A stretch of DNA of 7,911 nucleotides from Lautropia sp. SCN 70-15 (GCA_001724315.1 MEEC01000119.1:1-7911), one strand, 5' to 3'. Positions 1 through 7,225 are shown, numbered from the stretch's first letter. Notes: generated by a model not told the origin, from the sequence alone. A program made the numbers and translations.

Positions 1-2
1 CG

Positions 3-65
3 GGGGCAGTCTCGGGCCTGGGCGTCGGCTCCGCGTCCGCCCGGGCCGCGGCTTGCGCACCCGCA
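3..65. repeat. Direct repeat copy 1 (63 bp)
   Basis: This stretch matches 186-248 at 50 of 63 positions by my hand alignment, without gaps. The offset is 183 bp, exactly 61 codons, so the repeat keeps frame in either reading direction. Read on the minus strand, it encodes an RADA-P-P-PETAP-like motif, a plausible linker repeat. Confidence 0.6.
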
Positions 66-587
66 TCGGCCGCGCCGCGCTGCGGCTCGGCCGAGGGCGC
101 CGAAGACGGCGCCTGCGTGGCAGGAGGCGGCGGCACGATCGCAGGCGCCCCGGCACCGGACTGCTGCGCGCCGGCTTCGGGTGCCGGCGCGGTCTCGGGT
201 TTGGGCACCGGCCCCGCGTCCGCCCGAACCGGGGCTTGCCCGCCCGCCTCGCCGGCCAAGGCGCCGGCCGCGCCCGCCAAGGCGGCGCCCCAGCCAGCCA
301 CCCCGAGCCCGGCCACGCCTGCGCAGCCGGCCGCGCGCGCCGCCGCCGAGACCAGCGGCAAGTTCGTGCTGCAGATCGGCGCCTACGCCAATCCGGACAG
401 CGCGCGCAGCATGATGGAGCGCGCCCGCAAGGCCGGCGTGCGCGCCTACACCGAGCAGGTCGCCACGCAGGCCGGGCCGCGCACCCGTGTCAGGGTGGGG
501 CCGTTCAACGATCGGGAGTCGGCCGAGCGCGCGCGCGGCAAGCTGAAGCTCGTCGGCATCGATTCGTCGCTCGTGTCGCTGCCGTGA
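3..587 (+). CDS. SPOR-domain cell-envelope protein, DedD-like (5' end outside window)
   Basis: C-terminal 194 codons of a peptidoglycan-binding SPOR protein. The SPOR domain covers about bases 357-584. It begins FVLQIGAYAN and contains RVRVGPFNDRESAERA, the two conserved strands of the fold, which in this family binds denuded septal peptidoglycan. The domain is preceded by an Ala/Pro/Lys linker (about 249-356) typical of such proteins. The N-terminal cytoplasmic tail and membrane anchor expected for DedD-like proteins lie off the left edge. Position upstream of cvpA and purF matches the DedD-like SPOR gene found there in Pseudomonas and Burkholderiales. The stop overlaps the cvpA start (GTGA). 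Odd point: the frame stays open to base 3, but its first 80 or so codons are Gly/Ala/Ser/Cys-rich with several Cys, unlike a SPOR linker, while the opposite strand of the same stretch reads as a typical linker. Treat the protein before base 249 as doubtful. Confidence 0.8.
   Translation, partial: GAVSGLGVGSASARAAACAPASAAPRCGSAEGAEDGACVAGGGGTIAGAPAPDCCAPASGAGAVSGLGTGPASARTGACPPASPAKAPAAPAKAAPQPATPSPATPAQPAARAAAETSGKFVLQIGAYANPDSARSMMERARKAGVRAYTEQVATQAGPRTRVRVGPFNDRESAERARGKLKLVGIDSSLVSLP
186..248. repeat. Direct repeat copy 2 (63 bp)
   Basis: Second copy of the 63-bp repeat at 3-65. On the minus strand, bases 208-185 encode VPKPETAP. The right end of this copy coincides with the place where the plus-strand frame turns into a normal SPOR linker, so it also marks the suspected inversion junction. 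Confidence 0.6.
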
Positions 588-1087
588 TCGACGTCGGATC
601 CCTGACCGGCTGGGACTGGTTCGTGATCGGCGCGCTGCTGATCTCGACCGTGTGGGGCGTGCTGAGCGGCCTGGTCCGCACGGTGTTCGCGCTCGCCGGC
701 TGGGTGATCGGGCTGGTCGGGGCCCCGATCGCCACGCCCGCGGTCATGCAGGCCACCGGCTGGAACGTGCATCCGCTGTTCGTGATGGCGCTGCTCTTCT
801 TCGCGCTGCTGGTCCTGGTCAGGCTGGCCGGCGTGCTGCTTTCGCGCGTATTGTCGAAGGTCGGCCTGGGCGGCGTCGACCGCACGCTGGGCGCGCTGCT
901 CGGCGTGGCGCGGGCGCTGCTGATCGTGACGGTGGCCGCGGTCGTCGGGCGGGGGTTGGGCGCGCACCAGGAGGCCTCGTGGCAGAAGGCGCTGTCGCGG
1001 CCGCTGCTCGAGCAGATGCTGGCCCTGGTCGATCCGCTGCTGCCGGAGTCCGCCGGCGAGCGAACCGGCAAGGTCCGGCGAACCTGA
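584..1087 (+). CDS. cvpA: CvpA family inner-membrane protein
   Basis: A 167-residue membrane protein of the CvpA (colicin V production) family. It is named for its requirement in colicin V export and is linked in other bacteria to envelope stress tolerance; its molecular activity is not established. Four hydrophobic segments are visible at about residues 12-31, 34-55, 65-86 and 102-122. Between the third and fourth is the family's conserved GLGGVDRTLGALLG stretch (D99, R100). The C-terminal tail is polar and basic. The start is the GTG at 584, which overlaps the TGA of the SPOR gene by four bases (GTGA) and places the first helix about ten residues in, as is usual for CvpA. There is no clear Shine-Dalgarno sequence, so translation is probably coupled to the upstream gene. 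The open frame extends far upstream, but that part is an Arg-rich shadow of the SPOR gene. The purF start follows 18 bp after the stop. Confidence 0.88.
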   Translation: MIDVGSLTGWDWFVIGALLISTVWGVLSGLVRTVFALAGWVIGLVGAPIATPAVMQATGWNVHPLFVMALLFFALLVLVRLAGVLLSRVLSKVGLGGVDRTLGALLGVARALLIVTVAAVVGRGLGAHQEASWQKALSRPLLEQMLALVDPLLPESAGERTGKVRRT

Positions 1088-1105
1088 ATTCGGGAGTCTG
1101 AAACC

Positions 1106-2635
1106 ATGTGCGGCATTCTCGGCGCGGTCTCCCGCAGCCCGGTCAACCAGTTGCTCTACGACGGCCTGCTGCTGCTGCAGCATCGCGGCCAGGACGCGGC
1201 CGGGATCGCCACGGCCATGGGCAAGACCTTCAACATGCACAAGGCCAACGGCCTGGTGCGCGACGTGTTCCGCACGCGCAACATGCGCTCGCTGCCGGGC
1301 TTCAGCGGCATCGCGCACGTGCGCTACCCGACTGCCGGGTCCGCGAGCAACTCCGAGGAGGCGCAGCCGTTCTACGTGAACGCGCCCTTCGGGATCATGC
1401 TGGCGCACAACGGCAACCTGACGAATTCCGAGCAGCTCAAGGACGAGATGTTCCGGCGCGACCGCCGGCACATCAACACCGAGTCCGACTCCGAGGTGCT
1501 GCTCAACGTGCTGGCCAACGAGCTGCAGGCGGCGGTCAGCGGCGTCACGCTCGACCCCGCGTCGATCTTCGAGGCGGTCCGCGGGCTGCACCGCAGGGTG
1601 CGCGGCGCCTATGCCTGCGTGGCCGAGATCGCCGGGGCCGGGGTACTGGCCTTCCGCGATCCCTGGGGCATCCGCCCCCTGTGCCTCGGGGCCACCGAGA
1701 ACGAGAAGGGCGACGCCGAGTACATGGTGGCCTCGGAGTCCGTGGCGCTCGAAGGCCTGGGCTACCGGCTGGTGCGCGACGTGGCGCCGGGTGAGGCGGT
1801 CTTCATCGACCTCGAGGGCAATCTGTTCACCGAGCAGTGCGCGGAATCGCCGGTGCTCAGCCCCTGCGTGTTCGAGTACGTGTACTTCGCGCGGCCGGAC
1901 TCGATGATCGACGGCGCCTCGGTCTACGACGCCCGCCTGCGGATGGGCGAGTACCTGGCCGAGACGCTGAAGCGCGAGGCCTGGCGCGGCGACATCGACG
2001 TGGTCATGCCGATCCCCGACACCTCGCGGCCGGCGGCGATGCAGCTCGCGATGAAGCTGGGCATCCAGTACCGCGAAGGCTTCATCAAGAACCGCTACGT
2101 GGGCCGCACCTTCATCATGCCGGGCCAGGCGGTTCGCAAGAAGACGGTGCGCCAGAAGCTCAACGCGATGAGCGTCGAGTTCAAGGGCAAGAACGTCCTG
2201 CTCGTCGACGACTCCATCGTGCGCGGCACCACCTCGCGCGAGATCGTGCAGATGGCGCGCGACTCCGGCGCGAACAAGGTCTACTTCGCGTCGGCCGCGC
2301 CGCCGGTGCGCTTTCCCAACGTCTACGGCATCGACATGCCGACCCGCGGCGAGCTGATCGCGCACGGGCGCAGCGACGACGAGATCCGGATCGCGATCGG
2401 CGCCGACGCGCTGATCTACCAGAGCATCGACGACATGAAGCAGTCGGTGCGCGACGTGAATCCCGCGCTGCGCGACTTCGATGCCTCCTGCTTCGACGGC
2501 AGGTACGTGACCGGCGACGTGACGCCGGCCTATCTCGACGAGATCGAGCGCCAGCGGCTCGCGGAGCCGGCGGGCGGCGAGGAGGACACGCCGCGCAGCC
2601 AGATGAACCTCCAGTTCTCGGTGGTCCGGGACTGA
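1106..2635 (+). CDS. purF: Amidophosphoribosyltransferase (glutamine PRPP amidotransferase)
   Basis: Catalyses the first committed step of de novo purine synthesis: PRPP plus glutamine gives 5-phosphoribosylamine, glutamate and pyrophosphate, in the cytosol. At 509 residues it is full length (the E. coli enzyme is about 505). The protein begins MCGILGAV, so Cys2 becomes the N-terminal nucleophile after Met removal. There is no propeptide, and I see no iron-sulfur cysteine set as in the Bacillus type. Glutaminase-domain residues are in place: R73 in HVRYPTAG, N102-G103 in AHNGNLTN, D128 in ESDSEV. The phosphoribosyltransferase domain has the PRPP loop VLLVDDSIVRGTTS at residues 364-377. A GGGAG Shine-Dalgarno sequence (1092-1096) sits nine bases before the ATG. 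The gene lies between cvpA and metZ with short gaps on both sides, probably in one transcript. Confidence 0.98.
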   Translation: MCGILGAVSRSPVNQLLYDGLLLLQHRGQDAAGIATAMGKTFNMHKANGLVRDVFRTRNMRSLPGFSGIAHVRYPTAGSASNSEEAQPFYVNAPFGIMLAHNGNLTNSEQLKDEMFRRDRRHINTESDSEVLLNVLANELQAAVSGVTLDPASIFEAVRGLHRRVRGAYACVAEIAGAGVLAFRDPWGIRPLCLGATENEKGDAEYMVASESVALEGLGYRLVRDVAPGEAVFIDLEGNLFTEQCAESPVLSPCVFEYVYFARPDSMIDGASVYDARLRMGEYLAETLKREAWRGDIDVVMPIPDTSRPAAMQLAMKLGIQYREGFIKNRYVGRTFIMPGQAVRKKTVRQKLNAMSVEFKGKNVLLVDDSIVRGTTSREIVQMARDSGANKVYFASAAPPVRFPNVYGIDMPTRGELIAHGRSDDEIRIAIGADALIYQSIDDMKQSVRDVNPALRDFDASCFDGRYVTGDVTPAYLDEIERQRLAEPAGGEEDTPRSQMNLQFSVVRD

Positions 2636-2655
2636 TCTCGGTGGCCCGGGGCTCC
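2616..2655 (+). repeat. Imperfect 20-bp tandem duplication across the purF stop
   Basis: Bases 2616-2635, the last codons and stop of purF, are repeated at 2636-2655 with 16 of 20 positions identical. The second copy makes up most of the 25-bp purF-metZ spacer and has lost the TGA. It supplies the only G-rich stretch (CCCGGGG) ahead of the metZ ATG. Confidence 0.6.
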
Positions 2656-2660
2656 CAAGC

Positions 2661-3881
2661 ATGAGCGACGACAGGATGAACGACCAGCACGGTCCCGACG
2701 AGTACCGGTTCGACACGCTCGCGGTGCGCGCCGGCACCGAGCGGACTCCCTTCGGCGAGCACACCGAGGCGATGTTCCTGACCTCGAGCTTCGTGCACGA
2801 CAGCGCGGAGCACGCGGCGGCCAAGTTCGCCGGCGAGGCCGAAGGCTACATCTACTCGCGCTTCGGCAACCCCACGGTGCGGCTCTTCGAGACCCGGCTC
2901 GCGGCGCTCGAGGGCGCCGAGGAATGCCGGGCCACGGCCTCGGGCATGTCGGCGATCATGTCGGTGCTGATGAGCCTCACGAAGACCGGCGACCACGTCG
3001 TGTGCTCGCAGGGCGTGTTCGGCACCACGATCCAGCTGTTCTCGCTGTTCTCGCGCTACGACATCCAGACCAGCTACGTGCCGCTGTCCGACCCCGATGC
3101 CTGGGAGGCGGCGATCCGCCCGAACACGCGGATGCTGTTCCTGGAAACGCCCTCGAACCCGCTGACCGAGGTGGCCGACCTGCGCGCGATCGCGGCCGTC
3201 GCGAAGCGGCACGGCATCCCGCTGGTCGTGGACAACTGCTTCTGCACGCCGGCGCTGCAGCGCCCCCTGGCGCTGGGCGCCGACATCGTCGTGCACTCGG
3301 CGACCAAGTACCTCGACGGCCAGGGCAGGGTGCTCGGCGGTGCAGTGCTCGGCAACGCGAAGTACATGAACGAGACCCTGCAGCCGGTGCTGCGCTACTG
3401 CGGCCCGACCCTGTCGGCCTTCAACGCGTGGATGCTGGCCAAGGGCCTCGAGACGCTGTCGATCCGGATGCGGCATCACTCCGAGAGCGCGATGACCGTG
3501 GCCAGCTGGCTCGAGAAGCAGCCCGGCGTGCGGCAGGTGCGCTATCCCTGGCTCGAGTCGCATCCGCAGCACGAGCTCGCCCGCGCGCAGCAGTCCGGCG
3601 GCGGCGCGGTGCTCGCCTTCGAGCTGGCCGGCGAAACCGATGCCGAGCGGCGCGCCGCCGCCTGGCGCGTGGTCGACGGCTGCCGGCTGCTCTCGATCAC
3701 CGCCAACCTGGGCGACGTCAAGTCCACGATCACCCATCCGGCCAGCACCACGCACGGGCGGATGTCGCCCGCCGCGCGCGCCGAGGCCGGCATCGGCGAA
3801 GGGCTCCTGCGGGTGGCAGTGGGGCTCGAGGATCCGGCCGACATCTGCGCGGACCTCGCGCGGGGCCTGGAGCGGCCCTGA
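2661..3881 (+). CDS. metZ: O-succinylhomoserine sulfhydrylase
   Basis: A PLP enzyme of the Cys/Met metabolism family (fold type I). It makes homocysteine directly from an O-acylhomoserine (succinyl ester expected for MetZ) and sulfide, bypassing cystathionine. Length is 406 residues, normal for the family. Visible sites: Y65 and R67 in YIYSRFGNPT (cofactor phosphate contact from the neighbouring subunit), SGM at 94-96, D191 in PLVVDNCFCTP (pyridine nitrogen), and the Schiff-base lysine K216 in HSATKYLDGQGR. The GQGR after the lysine is typical of the MetZ branch; cystathionine synthases and lyases usually have GHSD there. The C-terminal substrate-binding part is complete, including SLGD-like NLGDVKSTITHP. 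It starts 25 bp after purF, as in the Pseudomonas cvpA-purF-metZ order. The ATG at 2661 is preferred; an ATG at 2676 is possible, and neither has a strong Shine-Dalgarno sequence. No SAM-riboswitch-sized leader is present. Confidence 0.95.
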   Translation: MSDDRMNDQHGPDEYRFDTLAVRAGTERTPFGEHTEAMFLTSSFVHDSAEHAAAKFAGEAEGYIYSRFGNPTVRLFETRLAALEGAEECRATASGMSAIMSVLMSLTKTGDHVVCSQGVFGTTIQLFSLFSRYDIQTSYVPLSDPDAWEAAIRPNTRMLFLETPSNPLTEVADLRAIAAVAKRHGIPLVVDNCFCTPALQRPLALGADIVVHSATKYLDGQGRVLGGAVLGNAKYMNETLQPVLRYCGPTLSAFNAWMLAKGLETLSIRMRHHSESAMTVASWLEKQPGVRQVRYPWLESHPQHELARAQQSGGGAVLAFELAGETDAERRAAAWRVVDGCRLLSITANLGDVKSTITHPASTTHGRMSPAARAEAGIGEGLLRVAVGLEDPADICADLARGLERP

Positions 3882-3920
3882 CGGGGGCGCGTACCCGCGC
3901 CTCGCCTGCATTCTCCTTTG

Positions 3921-3942
3921 CGCCGATTCGATGTAATCGGCG
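3921..3942. repeat. Perfect 8-6-8 inverted repeat in the metZ-maeB gap
   Basis: CGCCGATT (3921-3928) and its exact reverse complement AATCGGCG (3935-3942) flank a six-base spacer. It lies 40 bp after the metZ stop. No T-run follows on either strand, so it is not a canonical intrinsic terminator. It could be a terminator hairpin lacking the U-tract, or an operator for maeB. The half-site core AATCGG occurs again at 3976-3981. Confidence 0.6.
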
Positions 3943-3950
3943 GCGCTGAC

Positions 3951-3962
3951 CATTCTAGAATG
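3951..3962. promoter_or_regulatory. 12-bp perfect palindrome, candidate maeB operator/promoter element
   Basis: CATTCTAGAATG is identical to its reverse complement and is AT-rich in an otherwise GC-rich region, 68 bp before the maeB ATG. It contains TAGAAT (3956-3961), which resembles a sigma-70 -10 box, but I find no convincing -35 hexamer 16-18 bp upstream. A dimeric regulator site, or a -10 region under an operator, are both possible. The assignment is inference from position and symmetry only. Confidence 0.35.
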
Positions 3963-4019
3963 TCCTGTCCACGACAATCGGATGGGCAGGCGCGGCGTCC
4001 TGTCGCATCGAGAAGAACC

Positions 4020-4027
4020 AGGAGAGG
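4020..4027 (+). promoter_or_regulatory. Strong Shine-Dalgarno sequence of maeB
   Basis: AGGAGAGG ends three bases before the ATG at 4031, with the AGGAG core six bases away. It is the best ribosome-binding site in the window and fixes the maeB start. Confidence 0.8.
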
Positions 4028-4030
4028 CAG

Positions 4031-6346
4031 ATGAGCAAGGCAGGCCAGAACCTCACGGCAGCCGAGGCGGCGCTGCGCGATGCAGCGCTCGAGTATCACC
4101 GCATGCCTACGCGCGGCAAGGTGGCGGTCATGCCCACCAAGCCGCTGGCCAACCAGCGCGACCTGTCGCTTGCCTATTCGCCGGGCGTGGCCTACGCCTG
4201 CCTGGCGATCGAGCAGGACCCGGCGCTGGCCGCCGAGTACACCTCGCGCGGCAATCTGGTGGGCGTGATCACCAACGGCACGGCGGTGCTGGGCCTGGGC
4301 GACATCGGGCCGCTGGCCGGCAAGCCGGTGATGGAAGGCAAGGGCTGCCTGTTCAAGAAGTTCGCCGGCATCGACGTCTTCGACATCGAGCTGGCCGAGC
4401 GCGACCCCGACAAGCTGGTCGAGATCATCGCGGCGCTCGAGCCCACCCTGGGCGGCATCAACCTCGAGGACATCAAGGCGCCGGAGTGCTTCGTCATCGA
4501 GCGCAAGCTGCGCGAGCGGATGAAGATCCCGGTCTTCCACGACGACCAGCATGGCACCGCGATCATCTCCTCGGCGGCGCTGCTCAACGGCCTGGAGCTG
4601 GTCGGCAAGCAGATCGGCGACATCCGGCTGGTGGCCTCGGGCGCCGGCGCCGCGGCGATCGCCTGCCTGGACATGATGGTGGCGCTGGGCGTCAGGCGGG
4701 AGAACGTTCTGGTCGTCGACTCCAAGGGGGTGCTGCACGCGGGGCGCGCCGACTCGGTCGACGCCTCCAAGCAGCCCTGGTGCCGCGAGACCGACGCGCG
4801 CACGCTGGCCGACGCGGTGCGCGGCGCCGACGTGCTGCTCGGCTGCTCGCAGCCCGGCGTGATGACCGCCGAAATGGTGGACACGATGGCGGCTCGGCCG
4901 ATCCTGCTGGCGCTGGCCAATCCCGAGCCCGAGATCCGGCCCGAAGTCGCGAAGTCGGTGCGGCCCGACTGCATCGTGGCCACCGGCCGCTCCGACTATC
5001 CGAACCAGGTGAACAACGTCCTGTGCTTCCCGTACATCTTCCGCGGCGCGCTCGACTGCGGCGCGACGCGGATCACCGAGGAGATGAAGATCGCCTGCGT
5101 GCGCGAGATCGCCGATCTCGCCAAGGCCGAGACCAGCGACGAGGTCGCGTCGGCCTATCCCGGCCAGGAGCTGGTCTTCGGGCCCGAATACATCATTCCC
5201 AAGCCCTTCGATTCGCGGCTGATCCTGCGCATCGCGCCGGCGGTCGCGAAGGCCGCCGCGGAATCGGGCGTGGCAACCCGCCCCATCGAGGACCTGAAGG
5301 CCTATCGCGAGTCGCTGGGCCGCTTCGTGACCCACACCGGCCTGTTCATGCGGCCCGTGTTCGCTGCGGCCAAGGCGGCGCCAAGGCGGGTGGCCTACGC
5401 CGAGGGCGAGGACGAGCGCGTGCTGCGCGCGGTGCAGGCCATCGTCGACGACGGCCTGGCGCGGCCCACGCTGATCGGGCGTCCGGCGGTCATCGCCCAG
5501 CGCATCGAGCGGGCCGGCCTGCGGATGAAGGCCGAGCGCGACTTCGACCTGGTCAACCCCGAAGACGATCCGCGCTACCGGCAGTACTGGGAGGCCTACC
5601 ACCGGCTGCTGGCGCGCGAAGGCGTGACGCCGGACGTTGCCAAGGCGGTGATGCGGCGCTCGAACACCGCGATCGGCGCGATGATGGTGAAGCTGGGCGA
5701 TGCCGACGCGATGCTCTGCGGGCTGGTCGGGCGCTACGACGCGCACCTCGAGCACGTCGAGGCGATCGTGGGCCGGCGAGCCGATGCGCCTTGCCTGGCC
5801 GCGATGAACGCGCTGATGCTCGACAAGCACACGCTGTTCATCGCCGACACCTTCGTGAACGAGGATCCCAGCGCGGAGCAGCTGGCGGGCATCGCCAAGA
5901 TGGCCGCCGAGGAGGTGCGCCGCTTCGGCCTGCCGCCCAAGGTGGCCTTCCTGTCGCATTCGCTGTTCGGCTCGAGCCGCCGGCCGTCGGCGCGCAAGAT
6001 GCGCGAGGCCTGCGAGCGCTTCCGCGAGCTGGCGCCGGACATCGAGGCCGACGGCGAGATGCACGGCGACGCCGCGCTTAACGAGGAGATCCGCGGGCGC
6101 TTCCTGATGGATTCGCGGCTGACCGGCACCGCCAACGTGCTGATCCTGCCCAATCTGGATGCGGCCAACATCCTGTTCAACGTGCTCAAGGTGACCGGCG
6201 GGCAGGGGGTCACGGTCGGGCCGGTGCTGCTCGGCGCCAATGCGCCGGTGCACATCCTGACCCCGTCCTCGACGATGCGCAGGGTGGTCAACATGACTGC
6301 GCTGGCGGTGGCGGATGCCGCCGCGGGAGCCTCGCGGGCAGGCTGA
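4031..6346 (+). CDS. maeB: NADP-dependent malic enzyme with C-terminal phosphotransacetylase-like domain
   Basis: Oxidative decarboxylation of malate to pyruvate and CO2, normally with NADP+, supplying pyruvate and NADPH during growth on C4 or other gluconeogenic substrates. At 771 residues it has the hybrid MaeB size (E. coli MaeB is about 759). N-terminal malic domain: Y49 in YSPGVAYAC, GDIGPLAGKPVMEGKG (about 90-105, lysines K98 and K104), GGINLEDIKAPECF, and FHDDQHGTA with D171-D172 for metal binding. The Rossmann NADP domain has GAGAAA at 204-209. From about residue 440 to 765 comes a phosphotransacetylase-like domain (AEGEDERVL near 457, TGTANVLILPNLDAANI near the end). In characterised hybrid malic enzymes this domain lacks transacetylase activity and takes part in oligomerisation and acetyl-CoA regulation. 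Here the loop SHSLFGSS stands where true Pta enzymes have an S-x-S-(T/S)-(K/R)-G-S type sequence. It has its own Shine-Dalgarno site and a 149-bp leader, so it is probably transcribed separately from the purF operon. Confidence 0.96.
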   Translation: MSKAGQNLTAAEAALRDAALEYHRMPTRGKVAVMPTKPLANQRDLSLAYSPGVAYACLAIEQDPALAAEYTSRGNLVGVITNGTAVLGLGDIGPLAGKPVMEGKGCLFKKFAGIDVFDIELAERDPDKLVEIIAALEPTLGGINLEDIKAPECFVIERKLRERMKIPVFHDDQHGTAIISSAALLNGLELVGKQIGDIRLVASGAGAAAIACLDMMVALGVRRENVLVVDSKGVLHAGRADSVDASKQPWCRETDARTLADAVRGADVLLGCSQPGVMTAEMVDTMAARPILLALANPEPEIRPEVAKSVRPDCIVATGRSDYPNQVNNVLCFPYIFRGALDCGATRITEEMKIACVREIADLAKAETSDEVASAYPGQELVFGPEYIIPKPFDSRLILRIAPAVAKAAAESGVATRPIEDLKAYRESLGRFVTHTGLFMRPVFAAAKAAPRRVAYAEGEDERVLRAVQAIVDDGLARPTLIGRPAVIAQRIERAGLRMKAERDFDLVNPEDDPRYRQYWEAYHRLLAREGVTPDVAKAVMRRSNTAIGAMMVKLGDADAMLCGLVGRYDAHLEHVEAIVGRRADAPCLAAMNALMLDKHTLFIADTFVNEDPSAEQLAGIAKMAAEEVRRFGLPPKVAFLSHSLFGSSRRPSARKMREACERFRELAPDIEADGEMHGDAALNEEIRGRFLMDSRLTGTANVLILPNLDAANILFNVLKVTGGQGVTVGPVLLGANAPVHILTPSSTMRRVVNMTALAVADAAAGASRAG

Positions 6347-6356
6347 GGGACGGACG

Positions 6357-6376
6357 GGGGCCTGGAGAGGGGCCCG
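6357..6376. terminator. Weak GC hairpin in the maeB/GGDEF convergent gap
   Basis: GGGCC (6358-6362) can pair with GGCCC (6371-6375) around an eight-base loop. It lies in the 39-bp gap between two convergent stop codons, where a bidirectional terminator would be useful. The stem is short and no T-run follows on either strand, so this is a low-confidence call. Confidence 0.2.
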
Positions 6377-6385
6377 GGAAGGCGC

Positions 6386-7225
6386 TCAGGCCGCGAGCGT
6401 CTCGCAGCCTCGCGGCTCGGCCACGCAGATCCGGTCGCGGCCCAGGCGCTTGGCCTGCCTGAGCGCGTCGTCGGCCCGGCCGATCGCCTTGTCGAGCGTG
6501 AGGCAGGCGGGGTCGGTGGCGCCAGGGCACACCAGCGGCGCCAGGCCGATGCTCGCGCTCAGGGTCAGGCTTCGCCCGTCGGGCAGGTGCAGCGGGGTGC
6601 CGACGATCCGCTCGCGCAGCCGGGCGGCGATCGAGCCGGCGGCCCCGCGATCCAGGCCCACGATCAGCAGCGCGAACTCATCGCCGCCGTAGCGGCCCAG
6701 CACGTCGCCGGGCCGGGTCTCGGCGCGGCACAGGTCGGCGACCTGCCGGATCGCCCGGTCGCCGGCCAGGTGGCCGAACTCGTCGTTGATCTGCTTGAAG
6801 CGGTCCATGTCCAGCATCAGCAACCAGGCCGGCTGGGCGTCGCGGCGGGCGCGTTCGTGGACGCGCGCCATCCGCTGGAAGAACTCGCGGCGGTTGCACA
6901 GCTCGGTCAGCGAATCGTGCGTGGCGAGGTGCTGCTGCGCGCGCTCGCTCCGGTCCAGTCGCGCGATCAGGCCGATGCTGAGCCAGGACAGCGGGGGAAC
7001 GATGAGGATCGGGATCAGCGCGGCAGGCAGCAGGCGCGCAGGATCGGGCGAGGCGCCGGTCGCGGCGCGGATCAGGACGGCGAGGGAAAGCGAGAGCGCC
7101 AATGCGGCGATCGTGAGCGCGAGCACCGAGCGCGGGACCCCCAGGGCCACGATCAGGCGACGGTACAGGACCAGGACGCGGGGCGACTCGGGCGGCAAGG
7201 GCGCATCGCCGGGAAAGGTGTTCAC
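6386..7225 (-). CDS. Membrane-anchored diguanylate cyclase (GGDEF domain)
   Basis: Predicted to make cyclic di-GMP from two GTP. From the GTG at 7225 the protein has 279 residues: a short cytoplasmic N-terminus, two hydrophobic segments (about 32-52 and 66-88), then a GGDEF domain from about residue 100. Key sequences are HDSLTELCNRREF (103-115), LDMDRFKQINDEFGHLAGD (138-156, metal and substrate contacts), and the intact active-site loop GGDEF at 180-184. R171 and D174, just upstream, form the RxxD inhibitory I-site, so product feedback is expected. No periplasmic sensor domain fits between the helices (about 13 residues), so the stimulus is unclear. Start choice: the frame is open to an ATG at 7399, nine bases past the dnaE2 stop (337 residues), but those 58 extra residues are low-complexity and cross an AT-rich patch at 7244-7268. 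A weak GAAGAG lies ahead of the GTG. Either start leaves the domains unchanged. Convergent with maeB. Confidence 0.9.
   Translation of the reverse strand: MNTFPGDAPLPPESPRVLVLYRRLIVALGVPRSVLALTIAALALSLSLAVLIRAATGASPDPARLLPAALIPILIVPPLSWLSIGLIARLDRSERAQQHLATHDSLTELCNRREFFQRMARVHERARRDAQPAWLLMLDMDRFKQINDEFGHLAGDRAIRQVADLCRAETRPGDVLGRYGGDEFALLIVGLDRGAAGSIAARLRERIVGTPLHLPDGRSLTLSASIGLAPLVCPGATDPACLTLDKAIGRADDALRQAKRLGRDRICVAEPRGCETLAA

Noticed and set aside
53..583. Upstream extension of the cvpA frame
   Set aside because: Arg-rich low-complexity sequence overlapping the SPOR domain in another frame; CvpA normally starts just before its first helix, matching the GTG at 584.
446..2824. 792-codon minus-strand open frame opposite the SPOR gene, cvpA and purF
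   Set aside because: Its translation is His/Arg/Gly/Val-rich without recognisable domains, and it lies antisense to well-supported genes. Long stop-free antisense frames are expected at this GC content.
2181..3977. 598-codon minus-strand open frame opposite metZ
   Set aside because: Antisense shadow ending in Arg/Ser runs; no motif, and metZ explains the region.
3542..6253. 903-codon minus-strand open frame opposite metZ and maeB
   Set aside because: A shadow of the maeB and metZ codons, with repetitive composition rich in His, Arg, Gln and Gly. The plus-strand proteins account for the sequence fully.
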